NCBI GenBank assembly: GCA_023525975.1
Contig: CM042038.1
Coordinates: 10,789,272 to 10,853,271 of the forward strand
Length of the DNA stretch: 64,000 bases
Source: Smallanthus sonchifolius
Taxonomy: Eukaryota > Streptophyta > Magnoliopsida > Asterales > Asteraceae
Direction: 5' to 3'
In this document: positions 21,857-31,500 of the stretch, one piece after another
Numbering within the stretch: position 1 is the first letter of the stretch
Layout: the number at the start of each line of letters is the position of its first letter
Translations under genes and position numbers: made by a program
The notes under the pieces: model-generated
Told to the model about the DNA's origin: nothing
What the model saw: only the letters and a program-made list of their open reading frames with translations
Databases searched by the model: none

Positions 21857-22861
21857 ATGCAGCGCCTCATTACTTCCACCTTCGTCACATTATCTGTCGT
21901 CCCAACACTTGCCTCTGCATCTCGTTTTATTACCATCGACAGTTATTCTACTACTGCATCGACAGATGGTAGTTTTCTAATATTCTTCTTAATTAGCCTA
22001 TTTTGATTATATCTGATTAATCTTAGCTTGTTCAGTTTCAGATTTGTTTGATCAATCATGGGTAAGAAATCTGTGTCCCAAAATTTCTTCTATTTCATTC
22101 AAAATGGAAATGACTGATCAAAAAACAAGCTTATCGCTGAAAATACCTTATGAAGGCCTGAGTGTAGACCTGGATATACCTGGACTAGAAAAGGATGACA
22201 TGAGGGTATCATGTGCTGATCAACAAAACACCATGGCTAACATCATGAAAGATGGAATGTTAAATGTAACTCTTCACAACCAAGAAGAGTTCAGGACTAA
22301 CATCATGGCTACCATCATCTCTAACATCCTCACTACTTTCCATGACATCACCCATAAACGTAGTTGGCCTTACAATGGTATATATATATATATATATATA
22401 TATAGTTGCTTAGTTTTCATCTACCCTAGCTCATATATATGTTCTGATTTTATTTACATCTTGTTAATTTGATTTCAGATATGTTCTCTAATCGATCGAT
22501 TCTAGGCAACGGATTATGCCCTGCAATATCGATGTTGTCGCCCGTTAATTCATTCTCAATTTGTAAGGAAGAGACATCTAAGCACATAGAGATAAATATG
22601 TGTATGCCTGGACTCGAACATATGAAGACAACCACGAAAGGTCTACGCGTGTCCTTGAATATGGCTGGAGTGGAGAGAGAGGGCGTAAAGACATTTTTCG
22701 ATTACGACACTTTCTTCATTGAAGGAAAAACAAAGAAGAGACACTATATTACAGGCATACACTTACCAGAGGGCATCCACAAGAATCATAACATGATCAA
22801 GAGACAGATGGAAGATGGAGGAGAATTTTATGCATTTCTTCCTTTTTATGTTACATCATAA
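21857..22861 (+). CDS. Tandem-domain HSP20-like protein
   Basis: Three exons (21857-21968, 22042-22377, 22479-22861), all phase-1 introns, encode about 276 residues. Exon 1 gives MQRLITSTFVTLSVVPTLAS, basic and hydroxylated with no acidic residue, like an organelle presequence. Exon 2 holds an alpha-crystallin-like segment (SLKIPYEGLSVDLDIPGLEK, then MKDGMLNVTLHN). Exon 3 holds a second (GLRVSLNMAGVEREGVKTFF, then IEGKTKKRHYITGIHLPEG and MEDGGEFYAFLP). Normal plant small HSPs have a single domain with the A-x-x-x-n-G-v-L motif; here exon 2 keeps MKDGML but lacks most core strands, and exon 3 has GGEFYAFLP. Chaperone function is therefore uncertain. Intron 2 begins with a (TA)n run. Homologues are at 28526-34371, 37390-38306 and 4720-5165. 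Confidence 0.72.
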
Positions 22862-23231
22862 GTCGTATATCGCTAATTAGTTAACGAGTATGGTTAACGA
22901 GTATGGTTACGACAGATGTTATCTCTAAATCGAAGAAAAAAAAATAATGATATTCATCTACATGTTTACGTCTAGGGTACAAGGGGCACAGTCCAAAGTA
23001 TCTTAAGTGGTAGGGTACAACCGTAACTAAAACTTATATCCGAATCCACTATCCTAAGTATTCCACTAACCGGTACTTATACCCGAATCCACTACCCACA
23101 AGGGTTACCCGAGACCTTTGCGGCCACTAGTACTACCCAAAGGGTGCCCCCGTACCCTAATACAATAATCTCAAATTACATATTTACATGCATCTCTCAA
23201 AGATAGTGAATTTACAACCCTTGAAAGGACA
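22862..23231. other. 3' flank of the HSP20-like gene
   Basis: No gene was seen. 22975-23160 has a repetitive CGAATCCACTA / ACCCGAATCCACTACCCA pattern of unknown origin. Confidence 0.35.
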
Positions 23232-24903
23232 CTAGGCATGTAAATGAACTGAACGTTCAGTGAATAGTTTATAAACCGTTCAACGGGAAGTTCATTTATG
23301 TTTGTTTATTTAATAAACGAACAAGCATGAACAAAAAATTTGTTCATTTAAATAAATGAACGAACACGTACATATGTTTCGTTTGTTCATGTTCGTTCGT
23401 TTATTTAAATTTGTTTATGTCCATTCGCCTATGTTTGTTTAAACGTTGATACAAAATTTCAAATCTATACTATATAATAAATAAAGGTTTTAGTGAAACA
23501 CTATACAACATCTCTCTGTTATTAATTATATAAATTTTCTTTAATAGTTTTTTTATAATTTTTTGTTTGTCGTCTCTCTCTACTATTAAATAACCAATGA
23601 TTTCTATAATTATTTTTATAAAACTTTATTCATTTAAAAAATATGTTTGTTCATAAAACATTTTTAGAAATTAAACATTTCTTTCATTCTTTTTATAAAA
23701 CATTTTAAAAAAATAACTATATAACATTTTTGAAATTTGTATTAAAAAAACTATGTTATATGTTAATTTTTATTACTAAATTTATTCATTTAAAAAATAT
23801 GTTTGTTCATAAAACATTTTTAGAAATTGAACATTTCTTTCATTCTTTTTATAAAACATTTAAAAAAAATAACTATATAACATTTTTAAAATTTGTATTA
23901 AAAAAACTATGTAATATGTATAAATGTTACTACTCTAATAAATGAAAATCTCTTCAGGACACATGTCATTCTCTGGTTACTTCTCATCTTTATTTTCCCG
24001 CTTTTTTCTCCTATTAAATATTAGATTTTCTATTTCTCTTTCTATTAAATAATAATCTTTATATTAATAAATCTAATTACGAATACTTATTATTTAATTA
24101 TAAATAGTTATTATATCATCAATCAAATGAACTTAATATGAACTAACATTTATCAATTAAATTAAAAAATTAATATTCAGTTGAAAAAAAATGTTTTAAA
24201 AACTAACTTAACAGACCTTATAACTGTCACGACAAATTACATTTAAAAAAAAACATATTTTGACAAATGTGTTTGTTAATAAATTATATTATATTTTATT
24301 CAACAGATGTAATATACTGGTTTATTCAACCCGTGTATTACACGGGTTTTTAAAATTATAAAATTTTTATTACTAAATATATAACATTTTATTTATTTAA
24401 CCCGTGTAATACACGTGATTTTAATCTAGTATGTAATATGTAAATTTTTATTACTAAATATATAATATTGTATTTATTCAACCCGTGTAATACACGGGGT
24501 TTCTAACCTAGTATATATATATATGTGTGTGTGTGTTTGTATATATTAATATTTTTATTTTTGCTTAATATTTTCAAATTTTGTTTTAAACATTTAAGTT
24601 TTAATATAAAACCCTAGTCGTTGCTTTTCACATTTATGGTTAATATTTGTGTTCATTTATGTTTGCTTACGTTTGTTCAATTACGTTCATTTATATTTGT
24701 TCATTTATGTTCGTTTGTGTTCGTAAACTGTTCGTTTATATTTTAAACGAACGAGAATGAACGAACACGAACATGTTTATTTTCTTAATAAACGAACACG
24801 AACAAAAAAAATCATGTTCGTTCATTTCCTTTTCGGTTAAAATTAAATAAACGAACATGAGCATGTCTCAGTTCGTGTTCGTTCGGTTCGTTTACACGCA
24901 TGA
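23232..24903. repeat. GAACAAACGAAC-rich repeat split by a Helitron
   Basis: The outer segments (23232-23463 and 24600-24903) are rich in GTTCGTTT / AAACGAAC. They have related inverted ends: CATGTAAATGAACTGAACG on the left and CGTTCGGTTCGTTTACACGC on the right. The Helitron at 23464-24511 separates them. No exact target duplication was found for the outer repeat. Confidence 0.5.
23464..24511 (+). mobile_element. Helitron with three successive 3' hairpins
   Basis: The 5' end TCTATACTATATAATAAATA matches the element at 5612. Three CCCGTGTA..TACACGGG-type hairpins follow at about 24331, 24398 and 24481. The last two are followed by CTAG at 24426-24429 and 24508-24511, and a T follows each. An internal 156-base tandem duplication (starting near 23626 and 23782) and a second 5'-end-like block near 23930 (CTCTAATAAATGAAAATCTC) suggest nested or chimeric copies. 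There is no coding capacity. Confidence 0.65.
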
Positions 24904-25335
24904 GGAGCACACAAGTATTTAACCATGTTTTGAAGGGGTTGGCTATTGATGTAAATCTTCATCTTACCCCGAAAAAAAAGTAAAGAAAACAATTTAACAA
25001 ATATAGAGATTATGAAAATAAGGAATATTTTGAGGAATTTCAAATTTTAAAATAAATTGTAAAGTTTAATGAGAAATCAATGCTAGCTAGAGAAAAATTC
25101 GGAATTAAAATAAAACAAAATTTATAAATATCTTATAACGGAGAGTTAACCAATATGCGTCCTAAAACTATTTTCTGCTTTGAACCCAATCCTTCCCCAA
25201 AGATTACCGATTTGGTTTCTTTTTTGTTTTCCTAAAAATCCGCTGCTAATGATTCGGCATCCGCAAGTCTCTCCGTGAGATTAAGGTACCACGTTCAAAT
25301 CGAACCATTACTCGATATAATTATATGCTTATGTA
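24904..25335. other. AT-rich spacer
   Basis: No gene or clear repeat was identified here. Confidence 0.35.
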
Positions 25336-25923
25336 CAGTGGCGGATCCAGGAAACTTTGTAAGGGGGTTCACCCTATAATATTTTAGGGGGTTCACCCCA
25401 GTTTTTTACCTACCGTTACACTAACATTTCGAAACTCGGGGGGTTCCTGTGCACCCTGTTATGGACTGAAACCATTGCAAGGTATGTGACTTGTCCCACA
25501 TCGGTTGTATGGGCAACAAATGTGGGATTTATAACTCAAATGACTCCCTCTCCCATCAGACTAGTCTTTTAGGATGAGTTCTACAATTTGGGTTGTAACA
25601 TTGGTATCAGAGCCAAACTCGGAGTGGTGGCCCACGGAGTGATGGCTCGGAGGAAGCCAGTCGTGACCAACGTGGCCGTGACCAACGAGGACGTTGGACC
25701 TTAAGGAGGGTCGAATGTTACGGACTGAAACCATTGCAAGGTATGGGACTTGTCCCACATCGGTTGTATGGGCAACCAATGTGGGGTTTATAACCCAAAT
25801 GGATCCCTCACCCATAATGTGGGATTTATAACTCAAATAACTCCCTCTCCCATCAGACTAGTCTTTTGGGATGAGTTCTACCATTTGGGTTGTAACACCC
25901 CCCCCCCCTTAAGTCCGCCCCTG
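25336..25923. mobile_element. hAT-type MITE carrying a nested TRIM
   Basis: The ends CAGTGGCGGATCC and the inverted AAGTCCGCCCCTG are flanked by perfect 8-base duplications CTTATGTA (25328-25335 and 25924-25931). The interior is interrupted by the LTR-flanked TRIM at 25457-25897. The MITE sequence left outside the TRIM is only about 150 bases. Confidence 0.82.
25457..25897 (+). mobile_element. TRIM (miniature LTR retrotransposon)
   Basis: The left LTR (25457-25600) begins TGTTATGGACTGAAACCATT and ends GGGTTGTAACA. It is followed at once by TTGGTATCAGAGCC, an initiator-Met tRNA primer site. The right LTR (25716-25897) begins TGTTACGGACTGAAACCATT, ends the same way, and is preceded by the purine stretch AAGGAGGGTCGAA. 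The right LTR is longer because an internal block (AATGTGGGATTTATAACTCA...) is present twice. The roughly 115-base interior has no genes. The flanking C-run hides the target duplication. Confidence 0.82.
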
Positions 25924-25931
25924 CTTATGTA

Positions 25932-26611
25932 CACCGGTTACATCAATCACTAGGAAAGAAAAACATCTTTTAAAACGGTTAATTTGACTTATTAAAACAT
26001 TTAACAAACCGTAGTACTAGGAAAAAAACGAGTTTGCTACAATGTAAGCTATACTTAACAATATCTTATCATTCATGTGTACCTAAAGATTGTTAATTTT
26101 CTATGAGCATATATAGATTCCAAGAGTCACATGTGCAATTGTGTTGTACATCTCATTAGACATGCCACCGTGTAGTTTAAGGAAATAACATAATTATTTC
26201 TTACATTTATAAATAAATCGTTGATGAAGATATGTCCTAACACTTTTTACCTGTTTACTTATGCATTAGTCAATTGGGGTTGTGTTTTATCTATAATTGG
26301 TATAAAGGGAAAATTAAAAAAATTAAAAGTTAGCTAAGAATAAAATTGGTTTAATACATCATAGTCCAAAGTATGTTTTTATTCATGAAAACTCCTATAT
26401 GATCTTAATTAAAAAAAATTGTTTCTTACTGGAATAATATAATTTTCTTATCATATTTGACACACTAATTATTTATTAAAAAAAATGTAAACTTTTGAAG
26501 AAAAAAGTGTTTAAGGCCAGCACAACCTGTAAAAAATACCTAGTTTGACCTGTTACCCGGCCACCAATTATGTGACCTCTAGTCAAGAGCGTGATGTCAA
26601 GCATGTTTACG
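25932..26611. other. Spacer, nothing recognised
   Basis: AT-rich text with no assignable gene. Its right part (26520-26611) may hold further decayed ATP-citrate lyase sequence. Confidence 0.35.
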
Positions 26612-26990
26612 TATAGATTTGGATACAAATTCAACAAATCCAGGCCTGTACAATTTGCATTGTATAATATTGTGTCACCGGTCTTGAAAGCTCCAGCTTG
26701 AATACCACCTATTGCTGGCCCAATAACTTAGAACTAACCTCCTGAATGATGCAAAGTTTATGAATACATCAGCATTAGGGTGGGCAGCACAAGCTAATTC
26801 AATGATGGATGTAAAATAGTTTGCTATTATGTTATGCCAAAATAAGGTTTGATAGTGTTACAATCATAAATATATAAAAAAAATAAATGAAACATACAAT
26901 GAACATACTGGTATAGCGATTTCCTCTTAGCCAAAAAATAATTTCTAAAATCCATCAGCACAAGGGTTGATGATTCCAGTCTCACCGATC
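26612..26990 (-). pseudogene. ATP-citrate lyase subunit B pseudogene fragment
   Basis: ATP-citrate lyase makes cytosolic acetyl-CoA; ACLB is its B subunit. On the minus strand 26990-26906 reads TGIINPCADGF, stop, KLFFG, stop, EEIAIPV. The two stops replace Gln codons of the family segment. After about 100 bases, probably an old intron, 26803-26740 reads ELACAAHPNADVFINFASFR. A deletion of roughly 40 codons follows, then IGPAIGGIQAGAFKTGD and, after another small deletion with a frame change, NIIQCKLYRPGFVEFVSKS. The order and spacing match the N-terminal third of ACLB. Stops, deletions and the absence of the rest make it a dead fragment. The intron-like gap suggests a genomic, not processed, origin. 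Confidence 0.82.
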
Positions 26991-27153
26991 TAAGAATAGT
27001 ACAATTGTATTGATAAAAAAGATAACAGTAATATAAGTCATTTTAGCAAGCAAACATGGGCAAAAACCGATCCCTATGCAAAATGATATATCATAAATGA
27101 ACTTAAAATCTAAAGTTATGTGATTTAATATTTCTTTAGGTTATGGAGCATAT

Positions 27154-27650
27154 TAGGGCTGACAATTTTTTACACGACACGTAATTAACATGTCTCGTTT
27201 TGACCTTAATAGGTTTCGTGTCTTAAACAGGTCGACACGTTAGAGACATGTTAAATTCGTGTCTTAACATGTTAAAGACTTGTTAACCTGTTAAGACCCG
27301 TTAGGGACATGTTAACACTTAACATCCTATTTGCATCTAGATTCTAGGCTGGTTCTATTAATTAATTTCGCTTTTATGGGTTTTTATTTAAAAAGGTTTT
27401 GAATTTATTATGTTAACGGATGTTATAATTGGATTTTTTTAAATTTTATTAAATTTTGGCATTTTTTTCTTTTATTACATATATTTATTCTCTCTTTAAA
27501 CAGGTTCCTTAACAGGTGACTTGTTTCTAAACAAGTCGTGTTCGTGTTTGGAAAAAAAATGACACGATTAGTTATCGTGCCGTGTTCGTGTTGAACACAA
27601 CAGGTAATCGTGTCTTATCGTGTCGTGTCTGACATGTTATGCCAGCCTTA
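27154..27650. mobile_element. hAT-type MITE
   Basis: The inverted ends TAGGGCTGACA and TGCCAGCCTTA are flanked by 8-base duplications GAGCATAT (27146-27153 and 27651-27658). The 497-bp interior has repeated ACATGTTA, GTGTCTTA and CGTGTCGTGT words and no open frame. Confidence 0.82.
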
Positions 27651-27658
27651 GAGCATAT

Positions 27659-28525
27659 GCTTCCTAGTATGAAACAATTTTTAGTATGAAGGTGACTCAG
27701 TTCTTCCGGTTCATCATTCCAATCCAAGCACTAATTAAATAAATGGTTAACAACAATCAAAGAATAAGAATCAACCATATATTGACATTGCCAACCATAT
27801 TCCGAACATTAAAAATACACTTTGGACACATTTTGACCCATTTAACATGTTAGATTCAATGGACCCATTTCTCTTTTAGCTAAACTTTCATAGTCGATTA
27901 GGAATAAACATAACTCACTGTGGCCCAATAATAAGTAAATAAGCTAAAACTGACACCCATCGGAACAAATTCATTCTCGCCAATTTTAATTACAAAGTTC
28001 GAATTGTATGAAATGAATCAAAAATATAAATACCTCAAAGCCAGCACCTTCGCTGCGAAGCTTTTTGACACCTTCAGTTCATTGATACAAAAGCTTGTCC
28101 TTGGATTGTTCTCAACAAAATCCAATATTATATAATTAAAAATAAAATATTTTTGTTTTTATTTAGAAAATATAATAAAATATATTTAAAAAATTATACA
28201 AGTTTATAAATTTAAATTACATACATAGTAGTTTGTTATTTTTTTAGCCACGTTAATGTCACCGTATTAACCGTTTAAAGTCCGATTTCCGCCGCGAGGT
28301 AGTTAAATTTAAATTACATATATAGTAGTTTATTATTTTTTTAATCTATAGATATAAAAATTTAGGATTTTTGAATCCTTTTACAAATATAAATGATAAG
28401 GAAAATAAATATAAACGTAACCCTTCTTCTCCAAGAAACTTCAAAATCTCCTATATATTTTCACCGCCGATTACTTGATATCAAAACAACTTGTAAAAAT
28501 TCAGTGGTGATATCATTGATCCAGG
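27659..28525. other. Spacer before HSP20-like copy A
   Basis: 28043-28125 read on the minus strand gives an exon-like stretch (ENNPRTSFCINELKVSKSFA...) that I cannot assign. 28243-28306 is a copy of the dispersed CACGTTAATGTCACCG repeat. The rest is AT-rich and includes the presumed promoter of the next gene. Confidence 0.35.
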
Positions 28526-31500
28526 ATGGCTTCCCGACTACGCCTCATTACTTCCAACCTCTCTACATATCGTTTGCTTAGCAGAAGTCATCACTGTTTC
28601 TCAAAAGTGCCTTTGTTTCACGTTTTAAGCAACGACCGGATCTTTTCAGCTTCTAAAGTACGGGAACTATTCAATGGCTTTGACATCCGAAGTTATACAA
28701 GTACACCAGGTAGTTTTGACTTTTGTTGTGTTATATATAGGGTGAATCTATTAAGACACGGAATATTGCTAATTGGACATGCCGCCGCCCTATACGCACT
28801 CGTATAGGCCAATACGAGGCGTATAGGGTTCAGTCTCTGCCAACAGAATGCCACGTCGTATTCCCGGTCTGGCGGCTGGGTCCAATACGGGCCGTATTGA
28901 TCTATACGCAGCGTATGGGCCACGGGTTTTAATTTTGCTTCAAAAGTTGGCAGAAGTCGATTTAAAAACCTCTATACGTGGCGTATTGCCCTATACGCCA
29001 CGTATAGGGTATTTTATTAATTTAAGTTTGTTGTTTTTTTTAATTTAATTTATATAACTTTGTTAATATAAGTTTGTTATATTTTTTAATTTAAATTATA
29101 TAACTTTGTTAACATTTATTATATTTTTGTATTTATAATTTATCATTACAAACAAACAAAAAATTAAACATTACAACCAAAGAAATAAGTAAAAGACTAT
29201 ATACATTACATCACAAAATTAAATATATACATCAAAATGTTTTTACATACATAACCGAAGAAACAAACTAAATACAAATAAAAACAACTAAGCCTGACCC
29301 GCCCCGCCGTCATCCTGACCGGCCCCGCCGTCATCCTGAACGGGGTCGTCTGGATAATGACGTGGCAGTGGTAGTGGTGGTAGCTCGATGCCGGCGGCTC
29401 GTGATAGATCCACGAGGCTACCAACCGCCCACATCATAAGGTCCTCCATGCGGTCGCTCTGACGAGCCTGTCGCCGTGACTCGGCAACAAGTCGCCGTGA
29501 GTCGGCAGCAAGGGTCTCAAGCAATGCCTGGGTGGCCCTGTCCAGCCTAACAGACCGACGCGCGTGTCGGGGATGCTGTGGCGGATGGTCGTGGATGGGC
29601 TCCACGTGCGGCTGATGCGGCGCCGGCAACGGCACACCTAGTGGCGGGTCAGGCATCTGCGGGCCCCCCTGTCCAGGCATCGGCGGCAACGGCACCGGGA
29701 CCCAAACCTGGTCCTGGACGGCCCCTACAAACCGTAGGCCGAGCCCCGGGAAACGGTGCGTGATGCGCATGCCGCTAGCCGTGCGGCGGTCTAATCTGAC
29801 AGGGGGAATGGGCGGTAACAACTCAGGCTCATGCGCATGCCATGGTGTAATACTACGCATGACCTGAGTGATAAAAGCGCCGCCATACAAAAGCCCGCGC
29901 CTCTGCCGCATATAGGCAGACGCGAAATAACTAGCGAGGCATGTGGATAGGGCGCACCCCGTGCCTGTAAGCAGGCAGTAGAGAAAGAAGAGGTCTCTAT
30001 CGGTGCACCACTCACGGCTTTTCTGACGCGGTGCGATCGACGTCGAGATAAGCCGGTGCAAATATCTATAGAGGGGGTCTCTAATCCCCGAAACCCTCGC
30101 CTTGGTACCTAACCAAGGGCTATCGGAAATCAAACCCCAAAAAACAAGGAGTACCTCCTTGTCCACCTCCGTCACCGCCGCGGTGTAAACCGGCAAAATC
30201 GTCTCGGGCTCAAAGTACAAGCCCGTCGCGACGGCCCACTGACGGAGTGTCAGACGGTACTGGTGGCCAAAAATACGGAAGGAGACCTGATCCGGCTCCT
30301 CTGCCGGCGCCTCCTCGGGAACGGGCGCTAGCCCCTCCTCTGAGTAGATGAACGTCGAAAGAAACTCGACGACCACCTCTCGGTAGGTCTCGGTGAATGA
30401 TAGATCAAAAAGCCGATCCCATGGCGTGTCCTCGCCTATGATGGCCCTGGCCCGCTCCGCCTCCTGGACCTCCTGGAGAAGCTCCCAGTCCACCGCCGTC
30501 CCCGGCCCCAAACGCACCTCCCGTAGCTTTTGGCACCGGCCATACCACTCCGAGTCTGTCGGAAAATCCAAATAGGGGTAGTGCGCAAGATCCTGTAACT
30601 CGTCCATCTGAACATCGTCGTCGTGATCCGCCATATCTGAAAATAATAATATATTTAAAATAATAATAAATTGTTTATTTAATATAAATAAATGATTTAA
30701 AATAATAATAAATTGTTTTTATTATTTAAATAAATTATTTAAAATAATAAATAAATTGTTTATTTAATATAAATAAATGATTTAAAATAATTTTTTTAAA
30801 AACCTATACGCCACGTATAGCTTTATACGTGGCGTATAGGGTGTTACCGGGTAAGCAAGCCATACGCAGGCCAACCAAGCCATACGCAGGCCAGTTACCG
30901 GGCAAAACGAGCCATACGCGGCCAACCAAGCCATACGCAGGCCAGTTACCGGGTAACTTAAACCATACGCAGCGTATAGAACATTACGAGGCGTATAGCT
31001 CATGACCTTTGGAATTCCATACGGTACGTATGGATCTATACGTGGCGTATAGTTCATGTATTTTAGTATAATTAGTATAATTGTATTCTTTTTTTTTTAT
31101 ATAATTAGTATAATTAGTATAATTGTATACGTGAAATGTAGGGATGAAACAAAGATGGAATCGAATCCTTAAAACAATTTGGCTGCATACAGTCGTTCGT
31201 AAAGCCGGTTGAAGTTGTACTGGTATACTTCTGGCGTAGGAGACTCACACAATACCGACCAAGAATACTTGAAATTTTCCCAATCTTCGTCTGTAAACGA
31301 TGCCTTGCAATGTTTTGAGATATTCTCGTGTATGTGTCACCGGCATAGGTTCTTGGAACTTTCCGGGAATATTTTGTCACACGCGTTCATAAGAGCTTTG
31401 TCCCTGTCTGTTACTATCACGCGCGGCTCCATACACTTTTGCAACATACCTTTGATTTGCAATAGCAACCAGACGAAGTTTTCCTCCCGTTCTTTAGATA

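Noticed and set aside
23464..24511. CRISPR-like spaced repeats from the three hairpins
   Set aside because: Plant nuclear DNA, irregular spacing and Helitron CTAG ends explain them.
29206..30634. Additional frames overlapping the 448-codon gene
   Set aside because: They are shadows in other frames of a GC-rich gene with no stops by chance.
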